This document shows, in pieces, positions 36,158 to 46,194 of a DNA stretch of 64,000 nucleotides. Position numbers and translations under genes: made by a program. Origin of the DNA: Flavipsychrobacter sp. (lineage in GTDB: Bacteria > Bacteroidota > Bacteroidia > Chitinophagales > Chitinophagaceae); NCBI GenBank assembly GCA_031292525.1, contig JARLGY010000047.1, positions 62,001-126,000 on the forward strand, in the 5' to 3' direction. Under the pieces are notes generated by a model. It was not told where the DNA came from. It searched no databases and saw only the letters and a list, made by a program, of their open reading frames with translations. Every line of letters starts with the position of its first letter. Within the stretch, counting starts at the first letter, position 1.

Positions 36158-36231
36158 ACCGGGAAGTAAAAAATGGGTATTATCATTTTGACTAAAACCA
36201 AATATACCTGCTGAAAAGGAGTAGGGTTAGT

Positions 36232-39200
36232 TTAAGTATTTCCAAATACAATTTTGAAAGTGGTTCCTTTATTTACTTCACTTTCTATTGTTATTTTTCC
36301 CCCCAGAGTTTCCACTTGTGTTTTTACCATGTACAATCCCATACCCTTACCTTCTGTATGCTGGTGAAAGCGTTTATAGAGGCCAAAAACCTGACCTCCC
36401 CTTAACTCAAGATCTATTCCTAAACCGTTGTCTTTAAATATAAGTTGAATGTTATCGCCGTATTTGGTACTTGATATTTCTATTACAGGTGGTATGCCCG
36501 GGCGCTGATATTTGATACTATTTGAAATGAGATTAAAGAAAATACTGTAGAGGTAACTTTTTAACGTAAGTATTTCGTCAACTTCAGAGAAGTCACCAAT
36601 TATCTTTACATCCTTACTTCTGAGTAAGTTTTCGATACTCTGTTGAATGTCTTTCAATAACAGCGCAAATTTTACAGTTTCCCTTTTCTCGTTGATCTCG
36701 TGTTTTACCTGCAAGACATAGTTCAAATCCTGTATTACTGTATCCAACTTTTTCACTGATGTGGAGAGCTCATGCATTATCATTTGCTCCTCTTCTTTAC
36801 TGTTTTCCGCAATCTGCAGCAAATCTGACAAGCCAAGAATATTAGCAACTGGTGCACGCAAATTATGTGAAACGATATAAGAAAATTGTTCCAAATTTTT
36901 GTTGCGTTGAATAATATCTGTGATCATTTTATTACGCTCTGCGTCTGCAAGTTTTTGATCGGTAATATCCATTGCAATACCTAAAACAGCTTTTTCGTTT
37001 CTTCCGGGGAGGGTGTAAGGAACTTTGACCAGGTAGAATACACGTTTTGCGCCTGTGTAGTCGTTAAAGATAGCTTCTGGAATTATTTTAGTCTGTCCGG
37101 TAAGTATTACTTCCTGATCTTGTTTTAGAAAATATTCAGGTTCGTTTTTACCAGGTATTGCTTCTGCTAATGTTTTATACACTATTTGTTTTGGTGTAAG
37201 CCCATACAGCTCTGCAAAACTTTTATTCACAAAGACAAACCGCCCTTTATAATCTTTCGCAAAAATGGCTTGAGGTATTAAGTCAACAATAAGCCTGATG
37301 TTTTCTTTTGATTGCTGCAGTGCATCTTCAGTTTCTTTTATCCCGGTAATATCATGAGCTACTCCATATAGCCCAACAGGTTTCCCCTCATTGTTGAATT
37401 GAAACTGCGCCTGCGAGTGTATATGCCGTATACAACCATCTTTTCGGATGATACGATGATAATAGCTCGTATCGCTTAATGTTGCCTGACTTTCCTTTGT
37501 GATTTTCATTACATATTCCAGATCTTCAGGATGGATAAATGACGCCCATGATTCAAATGTATGTATGCTTTCATCCAGTGACATTCCATAAATCCTGCAT
37601 GCTTCTTCAGACCATTCGGCAATACCAGTTGAAAAATCAAGTTCCCAACTGCCAAAGTGAGCAATAGCTTGTGCTTGTTTTAACCGAAGTTCGCTATGTA
37701 TTACGTTAGCCTCCATTTGTTTACGATGTTTCTCCTTTTCAAAAACATCTATGGCAAACGAGATATCGTTGGTAGCTTCTCTAAGTAATGAAATTTCCTC
37801 CTCGTCAAAGAAATTTGTTTCGGACGAAATAACATTGAACGTAGCGACGACCTTATCCGATTTTTTTATGGGCAGCGTTATACAAGAGCTCCACTTTCGC
37901 TCCCAAGCAATTAACCTCCAATGTAGAAATGCAGGATCGCCCACAATATCATTGCAGACATAGTGCTTTCCTGATTGCACTACCTGATCTTGTGGGCCGT
38001 TGGTTTTATATGGAATATTTGTAAATAGCCCGATGTCTTCAGGCAGCATACCCGATTCTTCAATGAGATTTATTTTTTTGTCTGCTTCATTAATTATTCC
38101 AATCCAGGCTACTTTAAACTTTCCAAACTCTACTGCAATGCGGCAAGCTTCCTTAAAGACGATTCTTTTACTTTCAGAATGTACTATACTCTGATTGATC
38201 TGGCTGATAAATGCATATAGACGATTGGCCTTTATTATTTTTTTTTCTGCAAGTTTACGCTCGGTTACATCGTGAATAAATGCACAGAAAAATAATTTTC
38301 CACTTTGCGTAATGGGGACTATTGTTAATTCAATTGGAAACTCTTGTCCCGCCCTGTTCAGGGCCGTGATATCTATAAGCTTATTTAATATAGGGCCATC
38401 ACCTGAAAGAAGGTGATGTTGCATCCCCTCAACATGTTGTTTTCTATGTGCCGGGGGAATAATCATATCAACTAAACAGCTGCCCAGTATTTCTTCAGCG
38501 TTCCACCCAAACATTTTTTCAGCTCTAGGATTCCAAAATGTAACAACTCCTGATTGGTCGATACAGATAATTGCGTCCATTGCAGAATCCATGATCAGCT
38601 TCCGGGTATCCTCACTGTTCCTTATTTCTGCTTCTGCCAGTTTTTTTTCAGTGACATTACGTGAATAACAAGCAGTCCCAATAATTTTATCTTCTTCATA
38701 GATAGGGTAAAAAGAAATTTCAGACCAGAATTTCACAGGGCTTTCTGTATACTCTGTTATCATAAATGTTTCCCCGGAAAAAGCCCGTTGGTATAACCCT
38801 TTCCAACGTTCAAGTTGCTCTTCACTAAAGCCGCCGGCAAGCACATTGTGCCCCTTGATAATAGGCTTACCTGACATGTACAGTACCATTCCTTCAAACG
38901 CACTATTACACGCTGTTAGTTGGTAATCCGTATTCACACTCCATAAAAGATCGTTTGTATTATTTATCAGAGCAAAGAGATTGTTCCGCTCAAATTCAAT
39001 TTGCTTTTTAGTCTCTGTGAGGTCATGTGTGATCTTCGTAAAACCCACAATTATTTCATGGTCATAGACCGCTGTAATAATACTATCCCCCCAAAAAAAT
39101 GTTCCATCCTGCTTTACCTGCCAACCTTCAAATATACTTTTCTCATTAGTTTCAGCCTCTTTTAATAATTTTTCAGTCAATAATTTTTGTTGATCATCTT

Positions 39201-39372
39201 GTGTATGAAATATTCTAAAATTCTTCCCAATGACATCCTGTGTTTTATATCCATGAATTTTTTCAGCCCCTTTGTTCCAGGTTTTAATATTACCATTTAT
39301 ATCCAGAAGCAGTATGGCATAGTCTTCAATGCCTTCTATCATCAATTGATAAATGTCATTCCTATTCTCCAT
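36232..39372 (-). CDS. Cytoplasmic multi-PAS/GAF histidine kinase
   Basis: 1046 residues without membrane segments. Order: PAS 10-125, PAS 130-245, PAS 255-375, GAF 390-545, PAS 570-690, PAS 695-815, then a kinase with the unusual H-box 'FSYIVSHNLRAPVANI' (H836) and N, G1 and G2 boxes ('NLISNSIKYQ', 'DNGLGID', 'GKGMGLYMVK'). Such HWE-unlike, DHp-type kinases integrate several cytoplasmic inputs (redox, ligand or light cannot be told). It is last of three consecutive kinase genes; none of the three has a DNA-binding output. Confidence 0.92.
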   Translation of the reverse strand: MENRNDIYQLMIEGIEDYAILLLDINGNIKTWNKGAEKIHGYKTQDVIGKNFRIFHTQDDQQKLLTEKLLKEAETNEKSIFEGWQVKQDGTFFWGDSIITAVYDHEIIVGFTKITHDLTETKKQIEFERNNLFALINNTNDLLWSVNTDYQLTACNSAFEGMVLYMSGKPIIKGHNVLAGGFSEEQLERWKGLYQRAFSGETFMITEYTESPVKFWSEISFYPIYEEDKIIGTACYSRNVTEKKLAEAEIRNSEDTRKLIMDSAMDAIICIDQSGVVTFWNPRAEKMFGWNAEEILGSCLVDMIIPPAHRKQHVEGMQHHLLSGDGPILNKLIDITALNRAGQEFPIELTIVPITQSGKLFFCAFIHDVTERKLAEKKIIKANRLYAFISQINQSIVHSESKRIVFKEACRIAVEFGKFKVAWIGIINEADKKINLIEESGMLPEDIGLFTNIPYKTNGPQDQVVQSGKHYVCNDIVGDPAFLHWRLIAWERKWSSCITLPIKKSDKVVATFNVISSETNFFDEEEISLLREATNDISFAIDVFEKEKHRKQMEANVIHSELRLKQAQAIAHFGSWELDFSTGIAEWSEEACRIYGMSLDESIHTFESWASFIHPEDLEYVMKITKESQATLSDTSYYHRIIRKDGCIRHIHSQAQFQFNNEGKPVGLYGVAHDITGIKETEDALQQSKENIRLIVDLIPQAIFAKDYKGRFVFVNKSFAELYGLTPKQIVYKTLAEAIPGKNEPEYFLKQDQEVILTGQTKIIPEAIFNDYTGAKRVFYLVKVPYTLPGRNEKAVLGIAMDITDQKLADAERNKMITDIIQRNKNLEQFSYIVSHNLRAPVANILGLSDLLQIAENSKEEEQMIMHELSTSVKKLDTVIQDLNYVLQVKHEINEKRETVKFALLLKDIQQSIENLLRSKDVKIIGDFSEVDEILTLKSYLYSIFFNLISNSIKYQRPGIPPVIEISSTKYGDNIQLIFKDNGLGIDLELRGGQVFGLYKRFHQHTEGKGMGLYMVKTQVETLGGKITIESEVNKGTTFKIVFGNT

Positions 39373-39464
39373 ATATCTCTTCAGATTTGTTTAAAAAAGC
39401 ACCTGGTTTTTTGCAAGTCTGATGCTAGTGCCATATGTGTATTGTCTAAAAGATTTACAATACA

Positions 39465-41060
39465 TTAATTATTCTCCACGCTTACACTGGATATAGGTAG
39501 TACAATGGTAAAAAAGGCACCATTGTTATTCTCTACCGATACCGTGCCACCGTGAGCAGTAATATACTGCCTTACTATTGCTAACCCCAAACCTGTACCA
39601 TTGCTTTTTTCCTTTGTAATAAATGGATCAAAAAGAGTTTTAATAATGCTGGAAGGGATACCAGGACCATTATCCCTTATCTGTATAGTTACAGTGTCAT
39701 TTATTTTGTTTGCTTCAGTTACAATGCTGATATGAGGGGCTTTGACCTTATGATCTAATAGTGCATCTATGGCATTGTTAACTATATTCATTACAACTCT
39801 TTTCAGCTTGCTTTTATCGCCCCAGATAATAGTGTCTTCAGTGATATCTGTGTCGATTATAACTTGGGCAAACTCAGCTTTCGATTCCGCCATCTTAATA
39901 CCTTCTTCAATAATTTCCTGGAGGCGCACAGGAGATTTTTTTATAGGATTGACATTTATGAAATCTAAAAAATCCTCAAATATTTCAGACACCTGTTTTC
40001 CGCAAAGGTCTATTGCATCGAGCCATTCATTTTGAACATTTTCCTCCCGCATCATTTCAGCAATAATTTTAAGGCTTTGTATCGGAGACCGAAGATCATG
40101 CATCATCATCCCCACGGCCTTGCCAATAGCTGATAATTTTTCCTTCTGTAATAGCTTTTCGTGCAGTTCTGCGTTACGTACAGCCTTTGCGGCGTTTTGC
40201 ACAAATAACTTTAGAAGGTATAGCTTCTCAGTTTTAAGTTTATGATCCTTTTTCAACACTGCAAAAATGCTGTAGCGATCCAGTTTGGCAAGGACTATAT
40301 CATCCATCTGCACTACTTCTTCTACCGCGATATCTATGGTTTTGATCTTGGCTATTAATTGTTCTATGTCGATCTTTTCTTCGATTGTTCCTATCGAAAA
40401 TATTTTTTCGTAGGTATAGTCGTCATGTAGCTTCCCAAGAAGCGCCATGTCGGTATCTATGTAAAGTGCCAATTGATCTAATATGTTATGCAGCAAGGGA
40501 TTCAATTGGTGTTCCTCAAGATTAATAGATGAGATGATCTCTATCAATCTTTCCAAATTTCGCAATTTGCCGTAATCTGTAACTGCCTTGGTAGCTAATT
40601 GTATGATCTCTTCTGAGGCATATGGTTTGCAATGGTAGCCTATATTCTGTCCGGCGTTGGCTACTATATCGCTTATTGAACGGTCGCTAAAGGCAGTGAC
40701 AAAAATGATCTCAGCTTTGTTGTCGTATTTCCTTATCTGTATTGCCGTTTCGAGTCCGTCCCAACCTGGCATTCGCATATCCAGAAAAATAACCGCATAA
40801 GGTTTGTTTTCAATGATCGATTTTTTTACCATTTCAAGACCCTCCATTCCATTGGCAGCCTTGTGAACGATGAAATTTGGGATATTGCTTGTGCTTGATG
40901 TAAGCACAGGCTGTGGAGTATCAAATAATATATTTGCTGCAGCATTAATGCGCCCGCTATCATATATATGGTGCCTGGGAACAAGAATGTCTTCTATATT
41001 GTCCCGAACCATCTCTTCATCATCTATTACTAATACAGAGGTATTAATTGTTTCTCTCAT
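39465..41060 (-). CDS. Response regulator-histidine kinase fusion
   Basis: 531 residues. The N-terminal receiver has D13/D14, phosphoacceptor D94 ('VIFLDMRMPGWDG') and K145, but carries an insertion of about 35 residues between its first helix and second strand, so D94 lies ~40 residues later than usual. A GAF-like region (170-300) and a coiled coil follow, then a HisKA with H321 in 'MMMHDLRSPIQSL' and a full ATPase domain ('NNAIDALLD', 'DNGPGIP', 'GTGLGLAIVR'). It could receive phosphate from the neighbouring kinases and relay it. Gap of 92 nt to the downstream PAS kinase. Confidence 0.9.
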   Translation of the reverse strand: MRETINTSVLVIDDEEMVRDNIEDILVPRHHIYDSGRINAAANILFDTPQPVLTSSTSNIPNFIVHKAANGMEGLEMVKKSIIENKPYAVIFLDMRMPGWDGLETAIQIRKYDNKAEIIFVTAFSDRSISDIVANAGQNIGYHCKPYASEEIIQLATKAVTDYGKLRNLERLIEIISSINLEEHQLNPLLHNILDQLALYIDTDMALLGKLHDDYTYEKIFSIGTIEEKIDIEQLIAKIKTIDIAVEEVVQMDDIVLAKLDRYSIFAVLKKDHKLKTEKLYLLKLFVQNAAKAVRNAELHEKLLQKEKLSAIGKAVGMMMHDLRSPIQSLKIIAEMMREENVQNEWLDAIDLCGKQVSEIFEDFLDFINVNPIKKSPVRLQEIIEEGIKMAESKAEFAQVIIDTDITEDTIIWGDKSKLKRVVMNIVNNAIDALLDHKVKAPHISIVTEANKINDTVTIQIRDNGPGIPSSIIKTLFDPFITKEKSNGTGLGLAIVRQYITAHGGTVSVENNNGAFFTIVLPISSVSVENN

Positions 41061-41090
41061 TACAATTATACGTTTGAATTTTTAAACAAA

Positions 41091-42329
41091 TTATCCTTTA
41101 GTTGTTTGTATTGGGAACTCGATAGTAGTGATAGCGCCTTTTCCCGGCCCATCGCTAATAATATTGATAGTTCCAGCATGGGTTTCAATGATCATCCGGC
41201 AGTTGTATAAACCAAGGCCGGTACCTGTTGTTTTGGTAGTAAAACCTCTGCCAAAGAGCAATTTGCCATTTTCCTCATCAAACCCAGATCCGCTATCCTG
41301 CACTTGTAGTATAAGCTTGTTAAAATGAGTGTATAGTCTGATAGAAATGTCTTTTTCAGGAGCATTCATATCGATGGCTTCAATGCTGTTTTTGAGTACA
41401 TTCAAGATCACCTGCATTAGCTTGGTACGATCTCCTTTTATAATTGGCAGATCAGGAGGGCTGCTTATAGAAATGGCTATTGCTTTTTTATCGGCCGATG
41501 CTAAAAGCATTGATGTACAATCACTAATAATACTGCGCAGGTTTACTGGTCTTCTTTCTTGTGTTTCGCGTCCGGTGAGGTATTGTCGATGGATATTTAA
41601 TATCTCCTGGATATGGTTGACTATATTAATTTGCTCAGTAACGGTTTTGTTTATTTCTTCGTGGTGAGTGGTTTGACGTTCGCTGATGCCATTGAGCATA
41701 TCGATGATGGCTTGCGACTTTGCGGGGCCAAGAACTGTGGACAAGTTCTGTAAATTAGCTTCAAAAAAACCGGCCAATTGTCTTAAATTATCCAGGCTAT
41801 TCGTTTCTGTTACACGTCTTATACGTGTAAGGTAAGACCCAAATCCAACAACCGCATTGCCTATATCATGCAATACCCCTGAAGCTATCTCGTACTTTCC
41901 TTCTTCAACCGCCTTATCCAATACAGCTAGTCGCATTGCCTCTTCTTTCAGGTGTTTTTCAGTAATGTCATCAAAACTTACCATGATGCAAGAAGCATCC
42001 ATTTTGTTGACCATTATATTGAAGTAGGTTGTTGCATCTCCACCAGGTAAAGGCATTAGAAATGTATGCGTCTCATTATGTGCAATAAGTCCACTTTCTT
42101 CCGAAAAACTCTGTATCCTTTCGGTAAGTACTTCGTTTACATATCTGAATATTGGAAATAAATTTTTGGAGCTAAGATTATATGCGGATATGATAGGCAT
42201 CAACAATTCCTCACCTTTAAGGTTCATATTCTGTATAACTCCGTTTTGATCGATCTCTATTACACCTAATGGGGCATATTTTATTATAGAAAATAACCGC
42301 TGTTCTGATGCACTCATATGGTTTTCCAT
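41091..42329 (-). CDS. PAS-domain histidine kinase with divergent H-box
   Basis: 412 residues, no membrane segment. A PAS domain covers 10-125. The H-box reads 'IASGVLHDIGNAVVG' (H154), the variant in which 'LHDIGN' replaces the usual 'SHELRTP'. The ATPase domain has 'NVLKNSIEAID', 'DSGSGFD' and 'TGTGLGLYNCR'. The start is ATG at 42329 or, four codons later, a second ATG. First of three kinase genes in a row; the REC-kinase fusion follows after 30 nt. Confidence 0.88.
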   Translation of the reverse strand: MENHMSASEQRLFSIIKYAPLGVIEIDQNGVIQNMNLKGEELLMPIISAYNLSSKNLFPIFRYVNEVLTERIQSFSEESGLIAHNETHTFLMPLPGGDATTYFNIMVNKMDASCIMVSFDDITEKHLKEEAMRLAVLDKAVEEGKYEIASGVLHDIGNAVVGFGSYLTRIRRVTETNSLDNLRQLAGFFEANLQNLSTVLGPAKSQAIIDMLNGISERQTTHHEEINKTVTEQINIVNHIQEILNIHRQYLTGRETQERRPVNLRSIISDCTSMLLASADKKAIAISISSPPDLPIIKGDRTKLMQVILNVLKNSIEAIDMNAPEKDISIRLYTHFNKLILQVQDSGSGFDEENGKLLFGRGFTTKTTGTGLGLYNCRMIIETHAGTINIISDGPGKGAITTIEFPIQTTKG

Positions 42330-42347
42330 AAATAGATATATCTATTT
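42330..42347. promoter_or_regulatory. 18-bp palindrome abutting the first kinase start codon
   Basis: AAATAGATATATCTATTT, perfectly symmetric, directly touching the ATG of the PAS kinase gene. It could be an operator over the transcript start or an RNA hairpin hiding the start codon. Confidence 0.5.
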
Positions 42348-42657
42348 TTAAGGGTATTTATTTAATTTGAAGGATGCGCAAACGGCGAGAAAGGAAAACA
42401 TAAAAAGACCGTAAAACCCAATTTGGTCTCAAATAGTTATTACATTATTCTTCTTAAAAATTTCTCTCTCTCTTAGTCCCAAGTTAATCATTTTATTATT
42501 TAAAGTCAACAAGTTTGATTTTTTTAAAACAATACATTTAGATAATTGGAAGTTATAGTTATATGATATTCAACAGGGAGTGCTTAATTCTTTTGAAATG
42601 ATTTATTGTCTGATGGTATCCTTATGTATTTCGACTAAAATATAATATTTACGAAAT
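42348..42657. other. AT-rich intergenic region between kinase operon and hppA terminator
   Basis: About 310 nt with no open frame of merit and no RNA gene I recognise. The kinase promoter should be here, but no exact TAnnTTTG is seen on the minus strand. Confidence 0.4.
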
Positions 42658-42692
42658 TTTAAAGCCCCGAACCAAAAGGCCGGGGCTTTAAA
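42658..42692 (-). terminator. Intrinsic terminator of hppA
   Basis: Perfect 12-bp stem TTTAAAGCCCCG / CGGGGCTTTAAA with an 11-nt loop, flanked by A/T runs on both sides, 38 nt after the hppA stop. It may work in both directions. Confidence 0.8.
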
Positions 42693-42730
42693 TGTTTTTG
42701 TATGAAATAAGATTGTTATTTATTTGACTG

Positions 42731-44938
42731 CTACCCTTGTTTTACAGTATAGTGCACTACTTGTTTTACAGGGGCTTTAGCCGTGTGCGGTTTGTTGCTC
42801 CATAGACTAGCGATGGTTGGCGCAATAACCAGCGCAACTATAGACATCAACTTGATGAGGATGTTCATAGAAGGGCCAGATGTATCTTTAAAAGGATCGC
42901 CTACTGTATCGCCGGTAACAGATGCCTTATGTGGTTCTGATTTCTTGTAGTAGATCTCACCATTTATTTCAACACCTTTTTCGAAAGATTTTTTAGCGTT
43001 ATCCCAAGCGCCACCGGCATTGTTCTGGAACATACCCATGAGTACACCTGCTACTGTAGCGCCTGCCAGGAAGCCACCCAATACTTCTGGCCCCATAAGA
43101 AAGCCAACCAGTAGGGGAGAGATGATAGTGATAGCGCCCGGAAGCACCATTTTCTTCAATGATGCATTTGTAGAAATGGCCACACATTTATCGTACTCAG
43201 GTTTGCCGGTACCTTCCATAATACCTGGAATGGTGCGGAACTGGCGGCGAACTTCTTCAACCATTGCCATAGCTGCCTCACCTACTGCACGTATGGCTAA
43301 TGATGAAAATATAAAAGGTATCATTGCGCCTACGAACAAACCTGCAAGAACATCGGCATGATATATATTGATTGCGTTATGCAGATCGAAACCATTTTTT
43401 TCAACCACACCTACGTAGGCAGCAAACAAAGCCAATGAAGTAAGCGCAGCTGATGCGATAGCAAAACCCTTACCCGTGGCAGCGGTAGTATTACCTACAG
43501 CATCGAGGATATCTGTTTTTTCACGTACTTCTTTGGGCAGTTCGCTCATTTCAGCAATACCGCCCGCATTATCTGCTATTGGGCCAAATGCATCTATAGC
43601 CAACTGCATAGCTGTTGTAGCCATCATACCTGCTGCGGCAATAGCCACACCATAAAGACCGGCACAAGCGTGTGCACCATAAATACCTGCAGCTAAAACC
43701 AGGATAGGTAAGAAAGTACTTTCCATACCCACGGCAAGGCCGCCTATAATGTTTGTAGCGCTCCCTGTAGATGACTGGCGGATGATACTTAAAACCGGAC
43801 GTTTGCCCATAGCAGTGTAATACTCAGTGATCATACTCATTAATGTACCTACAGCAAGGCCTACCATGATAGCACCGATCACCCCATTTTTAGAGAAATG
43901 GATATCACGAAGTATCATGTCGTCGGGGAGTAAATAATTTACAAGGAAAAAAGCGGTTATTGCTGTAAGAACAATAGAGCCCCAGTTACCCATATTTAAT
44001 GCATTTTGTACGGCCTTGGTGCTTAAACCTGCACTTTCAGAGATCCTTACAAACAAAGTACCTATCATTGATAATACTATGCCTGTACCCGCAATGAGCA
44101 TTGGTAACAATATTGGTGCAAAACCATTAAACTGGTCCATTGAAATAGTTTCCTGACCCAATACCATTGTTGCCAGAACTGTAGCCACATACGAGCCAAA
44201 AAGATCGGCACCCATACCTGCTACGTCACCTACGTTATCACCTACGTTATCAGCAATAGTAGCAGGATTGCGGGGGTCATCTTCTGGTATGCCGGCTTCT
44301 ACCTTACCAACCAGATCAGCACCTACGTCAGCAGCTTTAGTATATATACCACCGCCTACACGTGCAAAAAGCGCTATACTTTCAGCACCCAGGGAAAATC
44401 CTGTAAGTACTTCTATTGCCAATTTTACGTTGTCGCCATTTGCAACATTTGAAGTAGTAGTAAAAACATCTGGAGCAAATACATGCAACAAGATGATAAA
44501 CAGGCCACCCAAACCTAATACGGCAAGTCCGGCAACGCCCAGGCCCATTACAGAGCCGCCGCCGAATGATACGGCAAGGGCTTTACTCAAGCTGGTTCTT
44601 GCAGCATGTGCTGTGCGCACATTGGCTTTAGTAGCAATGCGCATGCCTATGAATCCGGCCAAAGCACTGAAAACCGCACCTATAATAAATGCAACTGCTA
44701 TAAGCCAGTTAGAACTGCTGTAACCCATAACTGCCAGCAACAAAGCGGCAATCACTACAAAATAGGCGAGTACTTTATATTCAGCCTTCAAAAAAGCCAT
44801 TGCGCCTTCGGCTATATACTGGGCTATTTCTTTCATGCGGTCATTGCCTGCATCTTGTTTGGTAACCCATGCGCTTTTCAGGAACGTGTACAATAAAGCC
44901 AGTACTCCAAATACTGGCACCAGGTAAAGTATATTCAT
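42731..44938 (-). CDS. hppA: Membrane-bound cation-pumping pyrophosphatase, K+-dependent type
   Basis: 735 residues with ~16 membrane helices. Substrate motifs are intact: '[11 protein letters not shown]', '[19 protein letters not shown]' and the C-terminal '[10 protein letters not shown]'. The '[10 protein letters not shown]' stretch has Ala where K+-independent enzymes have Lys, so this is the K+-dependent class. It hydrolyses PPi in the cytoplasm and pumps H+ or Na+ outward; the ion cannot be decided from these motifs alone. A single-gene unit with its own -7 element and terminator. Confidence 0.96.
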   Translation of the reverse strand: MNILYLVPVFGVLALLYTFLKSAWVTKQDAGNDRMKEIAQYIAEGAMAFLKAEYKVLAYFVVIAALLLAVMGYSSSNWLIAVAFIIGAVFSALAGFIGMRIATKANVRTAHAARTSLSKALAVSFGGGSVMGLGVAGLAVLGLGGLFIILLHVFAPDVFTTTSNVANGDNVKLAIEVLTGFSLGAESIALFARVGGGIYTKAADVGADLVGKVEAGIPEDDPRNPATIADNVGDNVGDVAGMGADLFGSYVATVLATMVLGQETISMDQFNGFAPILLPMLIAGTGIVLSMIGTLFVRISESAGLSTKAVQNALNMGNWGSIVLTAITAFFLVNYLLPDDMILRDIHFSKNGVIGAIMVGLAVGTLMSMITEYYTAMGKRPVLSIIRQSSTGSATNIIGGLAVGMESTFLPILVLAAGIYGAHACAGLYGVAIAAAGMMATTAMQLAIDAFGPIADNAGGIAEMSELPKEVREKTDILDAVGNTTAATGKGFAIASAALTSLALFAAYVGVVEKNGFDLHNAINIYHADVLAGLFVGAMIPFIFSSLAIRAVGEAAMAMVEEVRRQFRTIPGIMEGTGKPEYDKCVAISTNASLKKMVLPGAITIISPLLVGFLMGPEVLGGFLAGATVAGVLMGMFQNNAGGAWDNAKKSFEKGVEINGEIYYKKSEPHKASVTGDTVGDPFKDTSGPSMNILIKLMSIVALVIAPTIASLWSNKPHTAKAPVKQVVHYTVKQG

Positions 44939-44962
44939 GATTTTATAAAAAAGTTATTTGAA

Positions 44963-44970
44963 CAAATATA
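44963..44970 (-). promoter_or_regulatory. Putative -7 element for hppA
   Basis: Minus strand TATATTTG, an exact TAnnTTTG match 25 nt before the ATG. The -33 box is not clear. Confidence 0.45.
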
Positions 44971-45058
44971 GTCGTTTGCCTTAAAAATCATAACTTATTA
45001 AACGGATAATCATATTGGAATGATTATTGCTGCATTAAGGGTATAGATCCATCGTCCA

Positions 45059-45631
45059 TTGAAACCGAAAACACCAGCTGTAATAGCTGAATATAAAAAA
45101 CTATCTGACCAGGAACTGGTTTATCGCTACTTACACCGGCACGAGGATATCGCCTTTGATTTTTTATTTGAACGGTACGGTCACCTTGTACTGGGTATTT
45201 GCATGAAATATTATACAGTACCCATAGCCAAAGAAAAAGCAGAGGCATTTTTCATGCAGTTGATGGAAGGTCTTAATAAATTCCACACAGATGAAGATTT
45301 TAAATTGTGGTTGTATAATTATATCAACAAACAATGTGTTTCGGATACACAAACTGCCTCATTTGTTGCGAAAAATGCGATAAGTCGTGGCGGTACGAAT
45401 TTTACTAATACTGAAGTAACAGATGGTGTATTAAAACTGATACAAGAAACGTTAGAAACATTAAACAAAAGTGAGCGGCAGTGTATAGAGGCATTTTATA
45501 TTAAGGACATGACCTACGCACAAATAGCTGAAGAGTATAAAATAAGCGCATTGGAAGCCCGGCAGTACATACAATCTGGTTTACAAACAATAAAAAGTAA
45601 AAGTGAGGCGTTGAAACACGTGAAACCATGA
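45059..45631 (+). CDS. ECF-like RNA polymerase sigma factor
   Basis: 190 residues with sigma-2 (20-90, 'AFDFLFERYGHLVLGIC') and sigma-4 (125-180, 'LNKSERQCIEAFYIKDMTYAQIAEEY') regions; the sigma-2 region is more divergent than in typical ECFs. It should direct RNA polymerase to a small regulon when released from its anti-sigma. The start is TTG at 45059; there is no earlier ATG in frame. A 4-nt ATGA overlap couples it to the anti-sigma gene. Confidence 0.85.
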   Translation: MKPKTPAVIAEYKKLSDQELVYRYLHRHEDIAFDFLFERYGHLVLGICMKYYTVPIAKEKAEAFFMQLMEGLNKFHTDEDFKLWLYNYINKQCVSDTQTASFVAKNAISRGGTNFTNTEVTDGVLKLIQETLETLNKSERQCIEAFYIKDMTYAQIAEEYKISALEARQYIQSGLQTIKSKSEALKHVKP

Positions 45632-46122
45632 AACAGAAAATAGCACACATACTGGATAGCAGTGTATGTATCACGAAAAGGCAGTTGAAAGAATACATCT
45701 CTGGTGCCATGACCGTTGAAGAATGTCATGCTGTAGAGCATCATGTAAACGGATGTGCCTTCTGCAGCGATGCAATTGATGGTGCATTTGCTCATACACC
45801 CGAAGAAACACTTGCTGCCGCCTCAGATTTTAATGGTAGTTTTCTCAAGGCACATTTTAGCCTTAACAACCCTGATATTCATCTCAATTCGATGGGGCCA
45901 TCCACAGGAAAGAAGTCAAGAAAAGGTGTGGGGCATTTAAGGCCACTATGGTTGAAAGCATCAATAGTAGCTGCCTTGGCAATAGGTACAGCTATCTTTT
46001 TATTTCTACAAACAGGAAAAGGAGCGGGTTTGTTGAACCTGAAACATATCTCCGCAGAGAAAGAGGTCCAAAATAATCCTGCGCCTGCTATTGGGACTAG
46101 CGTTGCAGTTGCTTCAAAATAA
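45628..46122 (+). CDS. Anti-sigma factor-like membrane protein
   Basis: 164 residues. The N-terminal 'ECHAVEHHVNGCAFCSDAI' holds the H-x3-C-x2-C zinc pattern of ZAS anti-sigma domains. One membrane helix follows at about 110-128 ('ASIVAALAIGTAIFLFL') with a short periplasmic tail. It presumably holds the upstream sigma factor at the membrane. ATGA overlap with the sigma gene. Confidence 0.8.
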   Translation: MKQKIAHILDSSVCITKRQLKEYISGAMTVEECHAVEHHVNGCAFCSDAIDGAFAHTPEETLAAASDFNGSFLKAHFSLNNPDIHLNSMGPSTGKKSRKGVGHLRPLWLKASIVAALAIGTAIFLFLQTGKGAGLLNLKHISAEKEVQNNPAPAIGTSVAVASK

Positions 46123-46194
46123 ATTTTCGCTATTGGCGTTTAAATAGGAGGGTTGTAATAAATGATTATATTTATTACAATCTTTGTTGTTGCA

